Shown piece after piece: positions 53,699 to 61,731 of a stretch of 64,000 nt of DNA. The stretch comes from Flaviflagellibacter rhizophilus. GTDB lineage: Bacteria; Pseudomonadota; Alphaproteobacteria; Rhizobiales; Methylopilaceae. Where the stretch lies: NCBI RefSeq assembly GCF_033898525.1, contig NZ_JAXAFJ010000002.1, positions 124,001-188,000 on the forward strand, in the 5' to 3' direction. A program made the translations under genes and the position numbers. Each line of letters begins with the position of its first letter. Position 1 is the stretch's first letter. The notes under the pieces are model-generated. The model saw only the letters and a list, made by a program, of their open reading frames with translations, was not told where the DNA came from and made no database searches.

Positions 53699-54493
53699 AT
53701 GTTGCGTGCCGCTCTTTTGTCCACTGCCTCCCTGCTGACCGCCGTTCCGGCGCTGGCTGCCGACATGCCGGCCTACACGCCCGAGGCTGCCGTTGCCGCG
53801 GCGCATGACTGGACCGGCTTCTATGCCGGTGTGAACGTAGGGTATGGCAGCGGCGATATCGGTACGACCGACAGCACGGTGACGACCACCGGCCCCCTCG
53901 TGGGCATCCCGGCGGAATCTCTGCCTGACGGCACCACGTTCCCTGGCGACGATTCCTCGGCTGACATCGAGGGCGTGATCGGCGGCGGACAAATCGGCTA
54001 CAATCACCAGGTCGGTTCGCTGGTGTTCGGCATCGAAGGCACCATCCAGGGTGCGGAGCTCGAAACGTCCAGCGCCTTCCTCGGCAGCGAGGCGGGTCCC
54101 TTCTACGAGACCGAAGCCGCGCTCGACTTCTATGGAACGGTCGTCGGCCGCGTCGGCTTCGCGTTTGACCGCGTCCTCGTCTACGCCAATGGCGGTCTCG
54201 CGATCGGACAGGGCTCTGCCAGCCTGAGCATCACCGGCGGTACGGAAGAGGATCCGACAGGCCCGACCTTCTCCGATGATCAGGAGGAAACCTTCTTCGG
54301 CTACGCAGTTGGGGCAGGCGTCGAATTCGCGATGTTCGACAATTGGAGCGTGAAGGCCGAGTACCAGTATCTCGACTTCGGCGACGAAACCTTCGACTTC
54401 GAGTTCCCGGCGACCGGTGACGGCAGCAGCGCGACCTCCACGGGCGAGATCGATCTTCATACCGTCAAGGTCGGTCTGAACTACCACTTCTGA
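53699..54493 (+). CDS. Omp25/RopB-type outer-membrane beta-barrel protein
   Basis: A 264-residue envelope protein with a signal peptide (MLRAALLSTASLLTAVPALAA-D), a DWTGFYAGVNVGYG start and an eight-stranded barrel pattern ending in VKVGLNYHF with the C-terminal Phe for Bam recognition. The family is abundant in Rhizobiales outer membranes. The ATG at 53699 follows TGGAG; the frame is open upstream without a better start. Confidence 0.9.
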   Translation: MLRAALLSTASLLTAVPALAADMPAYTPEAAVAAAHDWTGFYAGVNVGYGSGDIGTTDSTVTTTGPLVGIPAESLPDGTTFPGDDSSADIEGVIGGGQIGYNHQVGSLVFGIEGTIQGAELETSSAFLGSEAGPFYETEAALDFYGTVVGRVGFAFDRVLVYANGGLAIGQGSASLSITGGTEEDPTGPTFSDDQEETFFGYAVGAGVEFAMFDNWSVKAEYQYLDFGDETFDFEFPATGDGSSATSTGEIDLHTVKVGLNYHF

Positions 54494-54502
54494 TCGCGCG
54501 TC

Positions 54503-54545
54503 ACAGAAAAGCCCCGCCGGTTATGCCGGCGGGGCTTTTTCTGTT
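54503..54545. terminator. Bidirectional rho-independent terminator
   Basis: A long stem (ACAGAAAAGCCCCGCCGG with its complement, one bulged A) and a 5-nt loop, with TTTTT on the + strand and CTTTTCTG on the - strand. It can end both the barrel gene and the minus-strand tRNA-Arg transcript. Confidence 0.88.
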
Positions 54546-54585
54546 CATTACAGGCCGCTTGGCCTTGCGGATGCCCGTCCTGGAT

Positions 54586-54662
54586 TGGCGACCCCAGCAG
54601 GGCTCGAACCTGCGACCCGCAGCTTAGAAGGCTGCTGCTCTATCCAGCTGAGCTATGGGGCC
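54586..54662 (-). tRNA. tRNA-Arg (anticodon UCU)
   Basis: A 77-nt cloverleaf on the minus strand with encoded CCA. Acceptor GGCCCCA pairs with TGGGGTC, D-arm GCTCAGCTGGATAGAGC, anticodon loop CTTCTAA in the stem GCAGC/GCTGC, and T-arm GCAGGTTCGAGCCCTGC. The anticodon TCT reads AGA/AGG codons. Confidence 0.96.
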
Positions 54663-54681
54663 CTGGTGCCGCGGCAGGACG

Positions 54682-54987
54682 CTAGTGCGTCCACTGGCCG
54701 ACGCGGCCCCATTTGAAATTGTCGGAATAGGAGAAGCGCAGTGCCTTCGCCTCCTTGGGCTCCGAAACCTGATAGGGGATGCCGGCCTTCTGTGCGTAGG
54801 CGATGGCTTCCTCTTTGGTGTCGAAGTTCAGCCGCACCTGACGCTGGGTGTCGTCACTGCTCGTCCAACCCATCAGCGGCTCGATCGAGCGTGGTGTGGC
54901 GGGCTCGAAATCGAGAACCCAATGCTCCGACTTTGCATTGCCGGATTGCATGGCGTTTCGCGTGGGCTTGTAGATACGGGCGGTCAT
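54682..54987 (-). CDS. NDUFS4-type NADH dehydrogenase accessory subunit
   Basis: A 101-residue protein of the ETC complex I conserved-region family (mitochondrial NDUFS4/18 kDa homologue) found in alphaproteobacteria. Typical features: ARIYKPTRNAMQSGNAKSEHW, LMGWTSSDDTQRQVRLNFDTKEEAIAYA and the C-terminal FSYSDNFKWGRVGQWTH. It stabilises the peripheral arm of complex I. It stands apart from any nuo operon, between two tRNA genes on the same strand. Confidence 0.93.
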   Translation of the reverse strand: MTARIYKPTRNAMQSGNAKSEHWVLDFEPATPRSIEPLMGWTSSDDTQRQVRLNFDTKEEAIAYAQKAGIPYQVSEPKEAKALRFSYSDNFKWGRVGQWTH

Positions 54988-55008
54988 CTTCCGTCTCGAC
55001 AGTGGGTG

Positions 55009-55085
<77 letters not shown>

Positions 55086-55253
55086 ACAGCGCCGACAGGC
55101 GTCCTATGTGGCACGGCCCCTTGGACCGGGCAAGCCCATCCCATTGAACGAAGTGCCGGTTCGGGAATTATCCAACCATGCGGCCGCAGGAACATTGCGG
55201 TTCAGGCGTTTCAATGAACATGGGGCACAGCCCTCTCAGTGATGGAGTATTTG

Positions 55254-55643
55254 ATGAAGAAGATCCTCGTTTCCGGTATGGCGGGCATGATGGCGCTGGC
55301 CAGCGTCGCTGTTCCCGCATCCGCGCAGGTTGCCGGCACCCACGCACCGGTGGCTGCTGCCGCTGAGAGCAACAACGGCATCGAGACCGTCCAGCGCCGC
55401 TATTACGACGACCGCCGCTACCGCAATGATCGCCGTCACCGTCATTACCGTGACCGTGGCAGCAATGTCGGCGTGGGCGTTGCAGCGGGCGTGCTCGGTC
55501 TCGCGGCCGGCGCTGCCATTGCAAGCTCGGCGAACCGCAATCGGGACGACGCCTACGAGTTCTGCGCCTCGCGCTTCCAGAGCTGGAACCCGCGCACCGG
55601 CCTCTACCTGGGCGCCGACGGACGTCAGCATTCCTGCCCGTAA
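55254..55643 (+). CDS. BA14K family secreted protein
   Basis: A 129-residue protein with signal peptide (MKKILVSGMAGMMALASVAVPASAQ), an Arg/Tyr/His-rich middle (RRYYDDRRYRNDRRHRHYRD), a hydrophobic Gly/Ala stretch (VGVGVAAGVLGLAAGAAIA) and the C-terminal BA14K motif (EFCASRFQSWNPRTGLYLG ... QHSCP). The family was named from a Brucella immunoreactive protein with lectin-like activity. ATG 55254 follows GGAG. Confidence 0.88.
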   Translation: MKKILVSGMAGMMALASVAVPASAQVAGTHAPVAAAAESNNGIETVQRRYYDDRRYRNDRRHRHYRDRGSNVGVGVAAGVLGLAAGAAIASSANRNRDDAYEFCASRFQSWNPRTGLYLGADGRQHSCP

Positions 55644-55662
55644 GTTTCAGACAATTTTTGAC

Positions 55663-55690
55663 AAAAGGCCGCCTCCGGGCGGCCTTTTTT
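55663..55690 (+). terminator. Rho-independent terminator after the first BA14K gene
   Basis: Stem AAAAGGCCGCC with its complement, loop TCCG, followed by a T7 run. Strong and in the gene's direction. Confidence 0.92.
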
Positions 55691-55803
55691 TGTCGCCAGG
55701 GTCGAGTTTTCCCGGAGCGTGTGGACAAGCCCGTCATGTCTTGCGCCGTCATGGCGCCGTCGGCATTGTCCGGCCGGGTTAAGGCTTGTTAACGGAGAGG
55801 GTG

Positions 55804-56112
55804 ATGCGCCGAATCGTATGCGCAGTGGCGCTGGGTGCGGGCGTGATGTCGCTCAACGTGTTCTCGGCACTGCCGGCCTGGTCGGAACAGACCGAGCTGA
55901 ACCATCTCGATTGCCTCTTCGATGAGGCTTTGAACGGCTTCCGCTGCCCGCCGCTTGTGTCCGGACCGGCTGTCGCCGGGATCGAGGCGGCATCCACGCC
56001 AGCGCGCGGAACGGCCGAGTGGAACGCGTATTGCGCCTCCAAGTACAAGAGCTTTGACCCCACGAGTGGATCGTACCGGACCTTTTCCGGGGAGGTTCGT
56101 GAATGCGCGTAG
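55804..56112 (+). CDS. Second BA14K-like secreted protein
   Basis: A 102-residue protein with signal peptide (MRRIVCAVALGAGVMSLNVF) and the C-terminal BA14K-type motif WNAYCASKYKSFDPTSGSYR ending in ECA. It lacks the Arg-rich middle and the hydrophobic stretch of its neighbour, so it should be freely periplasmic. GGAGAGG precedes the ATG. The two genes are paralogous in the C-terminal motif only. Confidence 0.82.
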   Translation: MRRIVCAVALGAGVMSLNVFSALPAWSEQTELNHLDCLFDEALNGFRCPPLVSGPAVAGIEAASTPARGTAEWNAYCASKYKSFDPTSGSYRTFSGEVRECA

Positions 56113-56117
56113 CGGTA

Positions 56118-56132
56118 AGTTTACGTTAAACT
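56118..56132. repeat. Small AT-rich inverted repeat
   Basis: AGTTTA and TAAACT around CGT form a perfect 6-3-6 inverted repeat in an AT-rich patch (56115-56152) upstream of the 49-residue ORF. Could be an operator; no regulator is suggested. Confidence 0.35.
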
Positions 56133-56219
56133 CAGCTAAAATTGGATTAAAGCTGGTCGTTCCTCAGTGCCTGCCGCATCTTCAGGGTGCGGGGGAGGAT
56201 TAGACCGCGAGGAGATCGC

Positions 56220-56369
56220 ATGAGCGTCCAGACTACGGAACGGGTCGTGACCCTGCCTGAAGGCGGACTGATCGTCATCGCAGGACGCGCAGGTTCGCTC
56301 GGCCCCTACAGGGTCGATGAAGCCCGCCTCGCGGAGCGCATTGAACGTTTCGTGTATCGTCGCGTCTGA
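56220..56369 (+). CDS. Small 49-residue protein upstream of gyrA
   Basis: MSVQTTERVVTLPEGGLIVI begins a 49-residue product ending ERIERFVYRRV. A GAGGAG ribosome site is well spaced before the ATG. No homologue is recognised; the charged C-terminal helix is amphipathic. It lies between the second BA14K gene and gyrA. Confidence 0.58.
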   Translation: MSVQTTERVVTLPEGGLIVIAGRAGSLGPYRVDEARLAERIERFVYRRV

Positions 56370-56441
56370 GCGGCAGCACGGGTTTGGCCCGCAGACCGGA
56401 ATCGTCTAGTCTCGGGCGCTTCCTGAAAGTTGATTGAGACA

Positions 56442-59156
56442 GTGGCAGACAACGAAGACCGGCCGACCGGCGGATCCGACATCAAGGCGGTGTCGATCAC
56501 CGAGGAGATGAAGAAGAGCTACCTCGATTACGCGATGAGCGTGATCGTGAGCCGCGCTCTTCCCGATGTGCGAGACGGGCTGAAGCCGGTCCATCGCCGC
56601 ATCCTGTTCTCCATGAACGAGGCCGGCTACACACCCGATAAATCCTACCGCAAGTCCGCCCGCATCGTCGGCGACGTCATCGGTAAGTATCACCCGCACG
56701 GCGACCAGTCGGTCTACGACGCGCTGGTCCGCATGGCGCAGGAATTCTCCATGCGCGTCATGCTGGTGGACGGGCAGGGCAATTTCGGCTCCGTGGACGG
56801 CGATCCTCCTGCGGCCATGCGCTACACCGAAGTGCGGCTTGCGCGTCCGGCGCTCGGCCTCTTGGCCGACATCGACGAAGACACCGTCGACTTCCAGGAC
56901 AACTACGACAATTCGGAACGTGAGCCGAAGGTTCTCCCGGCGCGTTTCCCGAACCTGCTCGTCAATGGCGCAGGCGGCATCGCCGTCGGCATGGCAACCA
57001 ACATCCCGCCTCATAATATGGGCGAGGTGATCGATGCCTGTCTGGCCCTGATCGACAATCCCGATCTAGATGTCGAGGGGCTGAACGAGATCGTTCATGG
57101 CCCGGACTTCCCGACGGGTGCGATGATCCTCGGCCGCAGCGGCATCCGCCAGGCCTACGCCACGGGTCGCGGTTCGGTCACCATGCGCGGACGCGCGACC
57201 ATCGAGGAGATCCGCAAGGACCGCGAAGCCATCGTGGTCACCGAGATTCCGTACCAGGTCAACAAATCCACGCTCATCGAGAAGATGGCGGAACTGGTGC
57301 GCGAGAAGCGGGTGGAGGGCATCTCCGAACTCCGCGACGAATCCGACCGAAACGGCATGCGCATCGTCATCGAGCTGAAGCGCGATGCGGTGGGCGAGGT
57401 GGTGCTGAACCAGCTCTATCGTTTCACGGCGCTGCAATCGACCTTCGGCGTCAACATGGTGGCGCTGAACGGCGGCCGCCCCGAGACGATGAACCTCAAG
57501 GACGTGCTGCAGGCCTTCCTCGCCTTCCGCGAGGAAGTCATCAGCCGGCGCACCCGCTTCCGGCTCGGCAAGGCGCGCGACCGCGCCCACGTCTTGGTCG
57601 GCCTGGCCATCGCCGTCGCCAATATAGACGAGGTGATCAAGCTGATCCGCGAGGCGCCGGACCCGGCGACCGCCCGCGAACAGCTGATGTCGCGCCACTG
57701 GCCGGCGCAGGACGTGGCCCCGCTGATCCTTCTGATCGCCGACCCGCGCCACATGGTGAGCGAGGACAACACCTATCGGCTGTCGGCCGAGCAGGCGCGC
57801 GCCATCCTCGACCTTCGCCTGCAGCGCCTCACCGCTCTGGGGCGCGACGAGATCGCCGACGAGTTGAACAAACTTGGCCGGGAGATTGCCGACTTCCTCG
57901 ACATCCTGCGCTCGCGCGCACGCATGCTGACCATCATCCGCAACGAGCTTCAGGAAGTGCGTGCGGCGCATGCCACCCCGCGCAAGACGGAGATCCTCGA
58001 AGCCGATGGCGACATGGATGACGAGGACCTCATCCAGCGCGAGGACATGGTCGTCACCGTCAGCCATTCCGGCTACGTGAAGCGCGTGCCGCTCGCCACC
58101 TACCGGGCGCAGCGCCGTGGCGGCAAGGGCCGCTCGGGCATGAGCACGAAGGAAGAGGATTTCGTCACCCGGCTGTTCGTGGCGTCCACGCATGCCGAGG
58201 TGCTGTTCTTCTCCTCGGCCGGGCAGGTCTACAAGATGAAGGTGTGGCGCCTGCCGCTTGCCGCTCCGCAATCGCGCGGCAAGGCCTTCGTCAACCTGCT
58301 TCCGCTGGATGCCGACGAGCGCATCACCTCCATCATCGTGCTGCCCGAGGACATGGCGTCCTGGGAGCGCAACGAGATCATGTTCGCCACCACCGGCGGC
58401 ACGGTGCGCCGCAATGCGATGGCAGACTTCCTGAACGTCAACCGCAACGGCAAGATCGCCATGAAGCTGGAGGAGGGCGAGCACATCGCCGACGTCCAGC
58501 TCTGCGGTCCGCAGGATGACGTGCTGCTGACCACCGCCAACGGCAATTGCATCCGCTTCTCGGTCGAGGACGTGCGCGTCTTCAAGGGCCGCGATTCGGT
58601 CGGTGTGCGCGGTATTCGGCTCGATGGCGACGACCGGGTGATCTCGATGGGGATCATCCACCATGTCGAGGCCTCTCCGGCGGAGCGCGTGGCCTATCTG
58701 AAGATGTCGAACCAGCTGCGGCGCGGCCTCGGTGGCGAGACCGAAGACACCGCCGTGGAGAACGAGGAAGCGGTTCCGGACGTCGAGATCACGCAGGAGC
58801 GCTACGCCCAGATGAGCGCGGCGGAGCAATACCTGCTGACGATATCCGAGCGCGGTTACGGAAAGCGCAGCTCGTCGTTCGAGTACCGCATCACCAATCG
58901 TGGCGGTAAGGGCATCGTCGCCATGGCCGTGAACGCCCGCAACGGCAAACTGGTGGCCTCCTTCCCCGTGGAAGACCGCGACCAGATCATGCTGATCACC
59001 AATGGCGGTCAGACGATCCGCGTGCCGGTCGACGGCATCCGGATCACTGGCCGCAGCACCCAGGGCGTCACCGTGTTCAACACGGCCGAGGGTGAGAAGG
59101 TCGTCTCGGTTGAGAGCATCAGCGAAGAAGCTGATGAGGCCGACGAGATCGCCTGA
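56442..59156 (+). CDS. gyrA: DNA gyrase subunit A
   Basis: Breakage-reunion subunit of DNA gyrase. With the GTG start at 56442 the protein has 904 residues: the winged-helix domain with catalytic Tyr128 (AAMRYTEVRL), coiled coil, and C-terminal beta-pinwheel with GyrA box QRRGGKG, then an acidic tail. In the quinolone-determining region GKYHPHGDQSVYDALVRMAQ, Gln89 stands where E. coli has Ser83, and Asp93 where it has Asp87. A TTG at 56430 is an alternative start. Confidence 0.96.
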   Translation: MADNEDRPTGGSDIKAVSITEEMKKSYLDYAMSVIVSRALPDVRDGLKPVHRRILFSMNEAGYTPDKSYRKSARIVGDVIGKYHPHGDQSVYDALVRMAQEFSMRVMLVDGQGNFGSVDGDPPAAMRYTEVRLARPALGLLADIDEDTVDFQDNYDNSEREPKVLPARFPNLLVNGAGGIAVGMATNIPPHNMGEVIDACLALIDNPDLDVEGLNEIVHGPDFPTGAMILGRSGIRQAYATGRGSVTMRGRATIEEIRKDREAIVVTEIPYQVNKSTLIEKMAELVREKRVEGISELRDESDRNGMRIVIELKRDAVGEVVLNQLYRFTALQSTFGVNMVALNGGRPETMNLKDVLQAFLAFREEVISRRTRFRLGKARDRAHVLVGLAIAVANIDEVIKLIREAPDPATAREQLMSRHWPAQDVAPLILLIADPRHMVSEDNTYRLSAEQARAILDLRLQRLTALGRDEIADELNKLGREIADFLDILRSRARMLTIIRNELQEVRAAHATPRKTEILEADGDMDDEDLIQREDMVVTVSHSGYVKRVPLATYRAQRRGGKGRSGMSTKEEDFVTRLFVASTHAEVLFFSSAGQVYKMKVWRLPLAAPQSRGKAFVNLLPLDADERITSIIVLPEDMASWERNEIMFATTGGTVRRNAMADFLNVNRNGKIAMKLEEGEHIADVQLCGPQDDVLLTTANGNCIRFSVEDVRVFKGRDSVGVRGIRLDGDDRVISMGIIHHVEASPAERVAYLKMSNQLRRGLGGETEDTAVENEEAVPDVEITQERYAQMSAAEQYLLTISERGYGKRSSSFEYRITNRGGKGIVAMAVNARNGKLVASFPVEDRDQIMLITNGGQTIRVPVDGIRITGRSTQGVTVFNTAEGEKVVSVESISEEADEADEIA

Positions 59157-59180
59157 TCAAAGCCCACCGCACCCACCAAA

Positions 59181-59208
59181 AGAAAAGGCGCCTCGCGGCG
59201 CCTTTTCT
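59181..59208. terminator. Bidirectional rho-independent terminator
   Basis: A perfect 12-bp stem (AGAAAAGGCGCC with complement) and loop TCGC, with T-rich tracts on both strands. Ends gyrA and the convergent small secreted-protein gene. Confidence 0.9.
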
Positions 59209-59230
59209 TCTCAGTTGAGCGTCAGGGGTA

Positions 59231-59578
59231 TCAATCGCTGACGCGCACGCGGGTAAGAACCGTCTCATTGGACACGCCGGCCTTCGCAACGGTCACGAAG
59301 CGCTTCGAGGCGTGCTCCGACATCGCCACCTGATGAGCGCCGACGATGCGCCCGAAGGCCTCGCCGCCATCCATGCTGGTGTCCGCAGCAAGCTGCGGGG
59401 CGACCGACAGGGCGTCGCCCTTGGCGGACAGGTTGGAATTGGTGGTGATGGAGGTCGCCGCTGGGGTGACATCCGCGACCGGCGTGGCTTTCGCCATCCG
59501 GGCCTGGTCCGCGTACGTCCACGCCGTCAGCGTGATCGCCGATACCACCGCCATTGTTGTCGCAAAACCCCGAAGCAT
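59231..59578 (-). CDS. Small secreted or membrane-anchored protein, unknown
   Basis: A 115-residue protein not recognised. Residues 1-23 are a hydrophobic signal or anchor (MLRGFATTMAVVSAITLTAWTY); the rest is Thr/Ala/Ser-rich with a conserved-looking C-terminal part (GGEAFGRIVGAHQVAMSEHA, TVAKAGVSNETVLTRVRVSD). The ATG at 59578 has a GAGGAG site. The frame continues upstream into coaD on the opposite strand, which is ignored. Convergent with gyrA through a shared terminator. Confidence 0.68.
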   Translation of the reverse strand: MLRGFATTMAVVSAITLTAWTYADQARMAKATPVADVTPAATSITTNSNLSAKGDALSVAPQLAADTSMDGGEAFGRIVGAHQVAMSEHASKRFVTVAKAGVSNETVLTRVRVSD

Positions 59579-59719
59579 TTCGTGCTCCTCACATCTCTTG
59601 CATCTACAACACGACCAAGCGAAAAAAGTTTCATCGAGGGTCGCCTGAGACATTTTTGTTAAAGTGTCCGTAATCCTTCTGCACTTGCAGGTGCTTCCGC
59701 CGCGGGCTAAAGCCGCCTC

Positions 59720-60238
59720 ATGATCCGCACGGCCCTCTACGCCGGTTCCTTCGACCCCGTGACCAATGGGCACGTCGACGTATTGCGGTCCGCCGCTTTC
59801 ATGTTCGACCGCGTCGTCCTGGCCGTCGGCACGCATCACGCGAAGACGCCGATGCTCAGTGCAGAAGATCGCGTCTCTCTGCTCAAACAGGTATGTGCGC
59901 CGATCGGGCTGGATAAGGGCTGCGATGTTCGGATCACGACCTTCAACGGTCTTGTGATCGACGCCGCACGGCAGGCCGATGCCCGTTTCCTCATACGTGG
60001 CCTGCGCAACGGCACGGATTTCGATTACGAAATGCAGATGGCCGGCATGAACGCCGCCCTCGCGCCCGACATCCACACCATCTGCATTCCCGCTTCGGTT
60101 GCCAGCCGCCCCATCACGGCCACTCTTGTCCGGCAGATCGCAGCCATGGGTGGCGATATCTCGGCGTTCGTGCCACAGCCCGTTGCCGCCAAACTGGCCG
60201 AACACCTGTCCGGGTCCTCTGAAGGAGAAAGCCGTTGA
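59720..60238 (+). CDS. coaD: Phosphopantetheine adenylyltransferase
   Basis: Fourth step of CoA synthesis, adenylation of 4'-phosphopantetheine. The 172-residue protein has the nucleotidyltransferase TNGH signature (GSFDPVTNGHVDVLR), KTPMLSAEDRV and the FLIRGLRNGTDFDYEMQMAGMN segment, all CoaD-specific. The stop TGA overlaps the TTG start of the first cyclophilin gene. Confidence 0.97.
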   Translation: MIRTALYAGSFDPVTNGHVDVLRSAAFMFDRVVLAVGTHHAKTPMLSAEDRVSLLKQVCAPIGLDKGCDVRITTFNGLVIDAARQADARFLIRGLRNGTDFDYEMQMAGMNAALAPDIHTICIPASVASRPITATLVRQIAAMGGDISAFVPQPVAAKLAEHLSGSSEGESR

Positions 60239-60750
60239 TCAAGTACATGCTTGCGGCCGCGTTGGCGTTCGCCGCAATGGTGCCGGCCGCACAGGCACAA
60301 GGCGCGGGACAGACCCTTACGCTCGAGACCACGAAGGGACCGGTCGCCATCCGCCTGCGTCCGGATCTGGCGCCTGAGCATGCCAAACGCATGATCCAGC
60401 TTGCGGGCGAGGGCTTCTACAACAATGTGGTCTTCCATCGCGTGATCCCCGGCTTCATGGCTCAGACGGGTGATCCGACGGGCACCGGCACCGGCGGGTC
60501 CAAGTACCCGGACCTGAAAGCCGAGTTCAGCAAGACGCCGTTCGTGCGCGGCACCGTGGGCATGGCCCGCGCGCAGAGCCCCAACAGCGCGAACAGCCAG
60601 TTCTTCATCACTTTCGGTGACGCCGCGTTCCTCAACAGCCAGTACACGGTCGTGGGCGAAGTGGTTTCCGGCATGGAGAACGTCGACAAGATCAAGACCG
60701 GCGAGCCGGTCCGCAACCCAGACCGCATCGTCAAGGCCAGCGTGCAGTAA
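60235..60750 (+). CDS. Periplasmic cyclophilin-type peptidyl-prolyl isomerase
   Basis: Catalyses proline cis-trans isomerisation in the periplasm. The 171-residue protein has a signal peptide (MLAAALAFAAMVPAAQAQ core) and the PPIase motif FHRVIPGFMAQTGDPTGTG and SQFFITF. The TTG at 60235 has AGGAG at 60223-60227; the ATG at 60247 would remove four residues only. Translational coupling with coaD. Confidence 0.93.
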   Translation: MIKYMLAAALAFAAMVPAAQAQGAGQTLTLETTKGPVAIRLRPDLAPEHAKRMIQLAGEGFYNNVVFHRVIPGFMAQTGDPTGTGTGGSKYPDLKAEFSKTPFVRGTVGMARAQSPNSANSQFFITFGDAAFLNSQYTVVGEVVSGMENVDKIKTGEPVRNPDRIVKASVQ

Positions 60751-60776
60751 GCGGTCGACCCAAGGAAGGACATCAC

Positions 60777-61238
60777 ATGGCAGAAGCAGAAGACATCCTG
60801 GTTCTCGAAACCAGCAAGGGTCCCGTCGAGATCGCGATGCGTCCCGATCTGGCACCTGGCCACGTGGCCCGTATCAAGGAGCTGGTACGCGAAGGCTTCT
60901 ACAACGGCACGCCGTTTCACCGCGTCATCGAGGGCTTCATGGCCCAGACCGGTGACCCGACGGGCACCGGCATGGGCGGCTCGGGCAAGAAGCTGAAAGC
61001 GGAGTTCAACGCCGGCAAGCATGTGCGCGGCACCGTCTCCATGGCTCGCGCGCAGAGCCCTGACTCCGGCGACAGCCAGTTCTTCATCTGCTTCGAGGAC
61101 GCGAGCTTCCTGAACGGCCAGTACACCGTGTGGGGCGAGGTCGTGTCGGGCATGGAGAACGTCGACAAGATCAAGCGCGGCGAGCCCGTGCGCGATCCCG
61201 ACACCATCCTGTCGGCCAAGATCAAAGCCGACGCCTGA
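60777..61238 (+). CDS. Cytosolic cyclophilin-type peptidyl-prolyl isomerase
   Basis: A 153-residue paralogue of the preceding gene without signal peptide, hence cytosolic. FHRVIEGFMAQTGDPTGTGM, RGTVSMARAQSPDSGDSQFF and VVSGMENVDKI are shared with the periplasmic copy, pointing to tandem duplication followed by divergence of location. AAGGAAGGA precedes the ATG. Confidence 0.94.
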   Translation: MAEAEDILVLETSKGPVEIAMRPDLAPGHVARIKELVREGFYNGTPFHRVIEGFMAQTGDPTGTGMGGSGKKLKAEFNAGKHVRGTVSMARAQSPDSGDSQFFICFEDASFLNGQYTVWGEVVSGMENVDKIKRGEPVRDPDTILSAKIKADA

Positions 61239-61246
61239 GCGCAGCG

Positions 61247-61699
61247 ATGCTGGCCAAGATTCTCTTATCAGCCTTCGCGCTGACGGCCGGCGTCGCCTTT
61301 TCGGTGCAGAGCGGCATCAATGCCGGGCTTGCACGGCAACTTGGGTCGTCGCTCATCGCGGCGACCATCTCCTTCAGTGTCGGCACCATCGCCCTGACAA
61401 CGATCGGCTTGGCCACGGGGCAACTGGTCATCGGGAGCGGCTCCCTGAAGTCCGTGCCGGTGTGGATGTGGCTGAGCGGTGGCCTGCTGGGCGCCTGCAT
61501 CGTCTACAGCAGCGTTCTTCTCGTGCCGCGGCTTGGCGTTGCGGCCGTGGCTGCGCTCATCATTGCCGGACAACTGATCGCGGCCGCAGTGATGGACCAT
61601 TACGGCCTGCTCGGCGCTCCGGTCCACGAACTCACCGTTCTGCGGATGACCGGGCTGCTCCTGCTGATCATGGGCGCGGTGCTCGTCCGCTTCACTTGA
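61247..61699 (+). CDS. YdcZ/DUF606-type small membrane protein (DMT superfamily)
   Basis: A 150-residue protein with five predicted membrane helices, half the size of EamA transporters. The N-terminal AFSVQSGINAGLARQLGSSL segment and the RMTGLLLLIMGAVLVR C-terminus match the YdcZ family, thought to be inner-membrane exporters. The frame is open upstream within the cyclophilin gene; ATG 61247 (MLAKILLS) begins the first helix. 8 bp after the cyclophilin stop. Confidence 0.88.
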   Translation: MLAKILLSAFALTAGVAFSVQSGINAGLARQLGSSLIAATISFSVGTIALTTIGLATGQLVIGSGSLKSVPVWMWLSGGLLGACIVYSSVLLVPRLGVAAVAALIIAGQLIAAAVMDHYGLLGAPVHELTVLRMTGLLLLIMGAVLVRFT

Positions 61700-61731
61700 C
61701 GCCGGAACACAGACCGGCCCATCACCCCGCC

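Noticed and set aside
55778..55793. CtrA-like site upstream of the second BA14K gene
   Set aside because: Two TTAA boxes are separated by 6 bp, whereas the full CtrA site requires 7.
57066..58829. Minus-strand open frame of nearly 590 codons opposite gyrA
   Set aside because: Antisense shadow of gyrA; no start signal and no domain.
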